From the NCBI RefSeq assembly GCF_000004195.4, contig NC_030685.2:53520016-53584015 (forward strand): a DNA stretch of 64,000 nt, read 5' to 3'. This document shows positions 58,827 through 64,000 of the stretch, one piece after another; within the stretch, counting starts at the first letter, position 1; every line of letters begins with the position of its first letter. The stretch is from Xenopus tropicalis. Its lineage: Eukaryota; Chordata; Amphibia; Anura; Pipidae. The notes under the pieces are model-generated. The model did not search any database, was not told the DNA's origin, and saw only the letters and a program-made list of their open reading frames with translations. A program made the translations under genes and the position numbers.

Positions 58827-59044
58827 AAAAAATCCATAAAACATTAATTAAACCCAATAGGATTGTTTTGCATCCAATAAGGATTATTTATATCTTAGTT
58901 GGGATCAATTACAAGGTACTGTTTTATTACTACAGAGAAAAAAATCAAATTATTTGATTAAAATGGAGTCTATGGGAGACAGGCTTTCCGTAATATGGAG
59001 CTCTCTGGATAATGGGTTTCCAGATAAGGGATCCCATACCTGTA
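58827..59044 (+). mobile_element. TACAGGTATGGGA-family repeat, copy 4 (right two-thirds)
   Basis: Contains aaacccaataggattgttttgc, tatcttagttgggatcaattacaaggtac and ends gggatcccatacctgta. It begins in mid-element exactly where the Tc1 copy breaks off. Confidence 0.85.
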
Positions 59045-60195
59045 CCTTTAATGAATGGAGTTTTACATGCAACTGACTGGGGGGGAAATTGCAATCAAAA
59101 CTGTGCTTGCAGTAGCAAATAAACCCCTTCTTTTTTCATTTACTGCATTTCATCAACAGTGATGTGGATGCCCCTTTCTTTAGAGGGGGGTGAGAGATGG
59201 AAGCTGAGTGTTTTGAAATTCTAAGAGTCATGAGCCTCGGTTGTACACCTCAAACACATATTCCCTCAGCAGTGAAAGATGGAATAAGCACCCTGTTTAT
59301 GCTTTCCTCATTCCTAGTTCTATATCTATAAGTATCAAACTTTACCCAAATGCTAAGGACCCAGAAAAAATCTGATCAGTCTTGCCCTACATACAAATGA
59401 TCCTTGCCTGCTGAAGACAGCGTACATCCTGGATGTGACCTATTTGTAGCCTTGTACAGTATGTTTGTATTACTTAGACAGCCAGAATAACATACTCATT
59501 ATGGGTCTGCCATCAAGTCCCGCTTGCCTGCCTGAATGTGATGTGTGTTTACAGAGAGATGAGACGGAGATCCTAGAATCTATTTTTGTCCAAATGAGGA
59601 GGTATGGGGAGAAAGATTTATTTCCAGGAAATCTTGTCTTGCTTCATAGTTAGACTCCAATAATATTCAACATATACTTGTGGTGCAAGTGTATGTTTCC
59701 TAACCTGAGATAATGATGGTAGAAGGGAGGATAATAAAAATGTTAATATTAATATGTATACATGTTAAAGCTATTAATAATAATGATATTAATCAAGAAA
59801 CATGAGGCTGGCCACATAGCAATGGGAATTCTGGCTGGCCACTTAGAAAAGCTATGAAAGTGCTGGCATGTGTGTGTGCATAAAATACCAGATAAGTTCA
59901 ATGATTTAACTGCAATATTATTAGGTGGATATTAAAAAAGACTTGTACATCCTTGATTATATGTATAACACAGAAACATAGGAGTCAAAAATAGGCAAAT
60001 GTACATAATGTACATTGTCACAGATTGTCCAGTGGTCCATGTCATATTGCCCCTGGTACTCCCAGAGCACACTGCACAGCTGCCCTCGTGCCCACTAGGT
60101 TACACTGATTAACCCACGTAGATTTTAAGTAGAAGACTTAAGCATACCTTCCCAGGTATTGTACAAATAGTAGAAGGTGGGCCCTGCACAACACT
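59045..60195. other. Intronic DNA, nothing recognised
   Basis: No gene or repeat ends supported. Confidence 0.45.
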
Positions 60196-60196
60196 C

Positions 60197-60214
60197 CCTC
60201 TTTCTCTCTCTCTC

Positions 60215-60275
<61 letters not shown>
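60197..60275. repeat. (CT)n(TA)n compound microsatellite
   Basis: About 27 CT units (one interruption, cactc) followed by about 12 TA units. Confidence 0.95.
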
Positions 60276-60501
60276 GTATCCATAAGGTGGCACACTGCTT
60301 CAAAAAATTCTACCCAGATGCACGGTAAGAAGCATAGAGTCCAGAAAGAAAACAGCAACAGGAATTATTAGTGAAACACCAAACGTGTATTCAGTAGGAA
60401 CATACAGCCAACATTACGTTTTGGTCCCAGTTGGGACCTCCTCTTTGTATTTGTATGTAATCTGTATGTTGCATAAATATTTGTAAATTATAATGTAGAT
60501 A

Positions 60502-62111
60502 CAGTGGAGGAAATAATTATTTGACCCCTCACTGATTTTGTAAGTTTGTCCAATGACAAAGAAATGAAAAGTCTCAGAACAGTATCATTTCAATGGTAGG
60601 TTTATTTTAACAGTGGCAGATAGCACATCAAAAGGAAAATCGAAAAAATAACTTTAAATAAAAGATAGCAACTGATTTGCATTTCATTGAGTGAAATAAG
60701 TTTTTGAACCCTCTAACAAAAAAAGACTTAATACTTAGTGGAAAAACCCTTGTTTGCAAGCACAGAGGCCAAACGTTTCTTGTAATTGATGACCAAGTTT
60801 GCGCACATTTTAGGAGGAATGTTGGTCCCACTCCTCTTTGCAGATCATCTCTAAATCCCTAAGGTTTCTGTCTCTGTGCAACTCTGAGCTTGAGCTCCCT
60901 CCATAGGTTTTCTATTGGATTAAGGTCCGGAGACTGACTAGGCCACTCCATGACCTTAATGTGCTTCTTCTTGAGCCACTCCTTTGTTGCCTTTGCTGTA
61001 TGTTTTGGGTCATTGTCATGCTGGAACACCCATCCACGACCCATTTTCAGTTTCCTGGCAGAGGGAAGGAGGTTGTCGTTCAGGATTTCACGATACATGG
61101 CTCCGTCCATTTTCCCGTTAATGCGAATAAGTTGTCCTGTGCCCTTAGCAGAAAAACACCCCCAAAGCAAAATGTTTCCACCCCCATGCTTGACGGTGGG
61201 GACGGTGTTTTGGGGGTCATAGGCAGCATTTTTCTTCCTCCAAACACAACGAGTTGAGTTAATGCCAAAGAGCTCTATTTTGGTCTCATCAGACCACAGC
61301 ACCTTCTCCCAGTCACTCACAGAATCATTCAGGTGTTCATTGGCAAACTTCAGACGGGCCTACACATGTGCCTTCTTGAGCAGGGGGACCTTGCGAGCCC
61401 TGCAGGATTTTAATCCATTGCGGTGTAATGTGTTTCCAATGGTTTTCTTGGTGACTGTGGTCCCTGCTAATTTGAGGTCATTAACTAACTCCTCCCGTGT
61501 AGTTCTAGGATGCTTTTTCACCTTTCTCAGAATCATTGACACCCCACGAGGTGAGATCTTGCGTGGAGCCCCAGAGCGAGGTCGATTGATGGTCATTTTG
61601 TGCTCCTTCCATTTTCGAACAATCGCACCAACAGTTGTCACCTTCTCTCCCAGCTTCTTGCTAATGGTTTTGTAGCCCATTCCAGCCTTGTGCAGGTCTA
61701 CAATTTTGTCTCTGACATCCTTGGACAGCTCTTTGGTCTTTCCCATGTTGGAGAGTTTGGAGTCTGCTTGATTGATTGATTCTGTGGACAGGTGTCTTTT
61801 ATACAGGTGACTAGTTAAGACAGGTGTCCTTAATGAGGTTGACTAATTGAGTAGAAGTGTCTAACCACTCTGTGGGAGCCAGAACTCTTAATGGTTGGTA
61901 GGGGTTCAAAAACTTATTTCACTCAATGAAATGCAAATCAGTTGCTATCTTTTATTTAAAGTTATTTTTTCGATTTTCCTTTTGATGTGCTATCTGCCAC
62001 TGTTAAAATAAACCTACCATTGAAATGATACTGTTCTGAGACTTTTCATTTCTTTGTCATTGGACAAACTTACAAAATCAGTGAGGGGTCAAATAATTAT
62101 TTCCTCCACTG
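60502..62111 (-). mobile_element. Complete Tc1-like transposon (1.6 kb) with long terminal repeats
   Basis: Both ends read CAGTGGAGGAAATAATTATT (inverted) and are flanked by the TA duplication at 60500-60501 and 62112-62113. The inverted repeats extend about 200 bp (60502 to ~60710 and ~61905 to 62111) and look almost identical throughout, including the inner motif around aacttatttcactcaatg. This is the IR/DR-type arrangement of Tc1-like transposons. The transposase runs on the minus strand. The near-identity of the arms argues for recent insertion. Confidence 0.96.
60728..61746 (-). pseudogene. Tc1/mariner transposase gene with few disabling changes
   Basis: Begins [20 protein letters not shown] at 61746. 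The DNA-binding half (helix-turn-helix [20 protein letters not shown] and RPRSGAPRK motif) is open to codon 128. An in-frame TAG (61360-61362) then interrupts, and the same frame continues open through the catalytic half: LWSDETK (first Asp), [23 protein letters not shown] (second Asp) and [11 protein letters not shown] (Glu). Near 60859 a small indel creates another stop. Homologous C-terminal sequence continues in other frames to ...STKY and a stop at 60728. All catalytic residues survive. The single nonsense codon, the indel near 60859 and one further shift near 60815 make it non-functional as it stands. Confidence 0.93.
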
Positions 62112-62551
62112 TATGTCTTTCTGAAAAAATGGTCAGGTGGGGAAGTTTCGTTAAGTATAAAGTGAGCGATTTATCATCCCACTTTGCCTTATCAAATAAA
62201 CAGTCAAGCACAAAGTAGGTGGTGGGAAAATGTAAGTGTATAGTGAAAGTACATACAGTACATTGTGCTACTGGAAGCCAGAAAAGCTGCCAATGAATTA
62301 GCAGAGGCAGAAAGCAGATGCTAAATGCTTTCAAAACTGGAATGGGGGAGCTCCCACATCCCTTACGCTTCAGAATCACATGTACAGCTCCAGGTTCCCA
62401 CAGGAATATCATTTACAATAGATAAACAGACAGTTTTATCTCACATCATAAATACACACAAAACTATGCACACACATATACAGAAAAAAATATTGTTTCC
62501 AGTATTTTCAGCTACAAAAGAAGAGTTATAAAAGAACAAAAGACAATTTAC
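62112..62551. other. Intronic DNA up to the coding exon
   Basis: No repeat or alternative exon recognised. It contains the donor side of the 62552-62755 exon. Confidence 0.5.
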
Positions 62552-62755
62552 CAATTCATAGGCAGTGAGAAGTTTTTTCTGAACATCTGGGATCGCTCCT
62601 ACTGGCTCCAGATAAGGGTAGTTGTCCTTCATGTTGAGGAAAACTAATGGTGTGCTGTCACTATTTACAAGACGCGTGGCCAAGGATAGTATGCACTGTT
62701 TCAGGCTGGCACTGGTCGGCACACCACAGAGCTCCTTCAGTGAGACCAATGCATT
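62552..62755 (-). CDS. Coding exon (4th from the end) of an unidentified multi-exon gene
   Basis: This 204-nt exon is read on the minus strand, phase 0 at both ends, and encodes 68 residues from NALVSLKELCGV to KLLTAYEL. It is preceded by a pyrimidine-containing acceptor ending ...tttttag and followed by the donor gtaaattg. The only open frame across it joins in phase to the next exon at 49956-50031. The peptide is mostly helix-forming with leucine and lysine/glutamate spacing, interrupted by a proline/tyrosine loop (DNYPYLEPVGAIPD). No signal peptide, transmembrane segment or catalytic motif is visible. Upstream exons lie beyond the window. I do not recognise the protein family. The assignment to a real gene rests on four consecutive exons with matching phases and splice sites. 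Confidence 0.85.
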
Positions 62756-64000
62756 CTAAAAATACAGAAAAAGGACGTAATAAGAGTATCACTGAGGCAA
62801 AAAATACATTGATTTCTGTCAGTATGGAGTGAGCAATATTGCTTTATTATAGCCTAGCAGCCAAAAGAATTGTTAAAATAAATTGAGAAAAGGCCATTTC
62901 AATGCATAATAATTATAACTGGTAAATGCCAGCCAGGAGTATTACAGACTGAGCCAGTTGGCATGTTTCCCCCAAGCTGAAGCACTCATATCTGCAGGAG
63001 TGAGGTGTTGGCTCTTTACAATTCTAACTCCCTCTTGCTCATATTGGTGACTCTGCGAGGAGACAGGATTATAGCAAAAGGAGACAGGATTATAGCAAAT
63101 GGGTAAGAAATCAAAATCTTAATAAAGATTTCATTTATTACGGATGGGAAAGGGTGCATCATGAAACAAGCATTTTCTTTGCACCATGCCCTGTGGGCGA
63201 GTGCTCAAAAGCACAGGTTCTTGTGCCCCCCTGATGAATACAGTGCTGCCTCCGCTTGGCTGGAATGTATTTATGAGAGGCAGGTGTGGAGAGACACTTA
63301 GGAATCCATTCTCTTGTCTCCTAACTTAAAGAATCAATGGATAAGACAGGGTTGCATTGCACCTGCCAGTGCTGTTATTTGCACCTCAAACCAGATTTTT
63401 AATCTGCTGCAAGGGGCATATTTGAGCAAAAACCCCAACACAAATGCTTGGAGAATAAGTACTAAGGGCACAACTATGCAGCAGTTTCTACAAATAGCAT
63501 CTGGGTTCTTAGTCCCATTTCTTTTAACAGCTCCATTTACTGACCCTGGGTCATTTACTTACTACTTCCCCAGGGGCACAGTTTTTCTTTTGCTGATTAA
63601 AAATGTCATCTGTTTCTGAATAGTGCTTATATTATGTAATCTATAATATGTGTTATTATAATTGTAATAAAGAAAAATGACAAGCAGTAATTTAGGACAA
63701 AGCTAAATATTTGATGGGTAATTGCTAGCAAGTAGCATAAATTTCTGCTCCTAAAAACACTCAGCATTATTTCTGACATGCACATTTGCAGTTTTCAGAA
63801 TAAATTATCAGTGTTAAGTAAATGGAGTTGAAAGCAGGCATTAATCTCATTTTCAGGGTACCAGTGGTTATCCAAGTCGCGCATGACATGTCTCCTGCGA
63901 CAGAGAATCTATTTTGTTCTACCAGGTGGAAACAGATTTTCTTTTTATATATGTTTTATATATAGATTGTTACTGCTGCACATGCGTTCCCTGGTTATGG
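62756..64000. other. Upstream intron of the host gene, nothing firmly recognised
   Basis: Presumed intronic. About 63120-63240 has a cgatgggaaagggtgc / gcaccatgccctgtgg foldback-like pair. A plus-strand exon-like stretch at 63857-63932 was considered and rejected. No further minus-strand exon of the gene could be supported here. Confidence 0.45.

Larger units (their letters stand above)
26228..62551 (-). other. Three introns of the unidentified gene
   Basis: The introns run 26228-47269 (about 21.0 kb), 47380-49955 (about 2.6 kb) and 50032-62551 (about 12.5 kb), less the exons between them. All have GT...AG ends on the minus strand. Most recognisable content is mobile elements, listed separately. 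I see no convincing nested gene on either strand. Confidence 0.8.

Noticed and set aside
60950..61675. Plus-strand frames of 90-137 codons
   Set aside because: They are antisense shadows of the Tc1 transposase gene that runs on the minus strand.
63857..63932. Exon-like plus-strand stretch (tttcag acceptor, ccag/gtgg donor, two open frames)
   Set aside because: The donor is weak, more than one frame is open, the strand is opposite to the host gene, and no partner exon was found. It is too short to trust.

Overview
This is vertebrate nuclear DNA, almost certainly from a clawed frog (Xenopus). It is AT-rich and intron-like, with no operons and no long intact genes, and it is packed with small DNA transposons. 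I judge it Xenopus from the repeats, recalled rather than searched: TTAA-flanked MITEs starting AAGGAACAGTAACACC, AAGGAGAAGGAAAGG or ending GGTGAACAACCCCT; a family with TACAGGTATGGGA / TCCCATACCTGTA ends; 'GGAGTCGGAGTCGG' hAT elements; and Tc1-like transposons.

One host gene can be supported. The last four coding exons of a minus-strand gene lie at 62552-62755, 49956-50031, 47270-47379 and 26045-26227. All have canonical splice sites and their reading phases agree (0/0, 0/1, 1/0, 0/stop). Together they encode the final 190 residues of a helical, charged protein that I do not recognise. The gene's start lies beyond position 64000. The final intron is 21 kb. A possible plus-strand 72-nt exon with strong splice sites lies at 5557-5628.

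Layout. 1-5 kb: AT-rich DNA, a hAT MITE, and a decayed Tc1 copy split by a CpG-rich palindrome and by a 204-bp insertion ending in a hairpin. 5-18 kb: a MITE carrying a minisatellite, a 1.65-kb hAT element with two elements nested in it, and a cluster of four related hAT elements with perfect or near-perfect 8-bp target duplications, one nested in another MITE. 18-26 kb: a second CpG-rich palindrome, more hAT and TTAA MITEs, and the 3' end of the gene. 26-47 kb (last intron): an L1 3' end, a retroposon tail interrupted by a hAT element, several MITEs and possible conserved noncoding DNA. 47-63 kb: three coding exons, a hAT element containing a MITE whose arm has grown into an 89-bp x ~11 minisatellite, LTR-like DNA, and two Tc1 transposons. 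One of these (60502-62111) has ~200-bp near-identical terminal repeats and a lightly damaged transposase.

Nothing in the window looks like a multi-gene functional system. Its interest lies in the nested, datable transposon insertions, minisatellites that grew inside MITEs, and the palindromic or hairpin elements.
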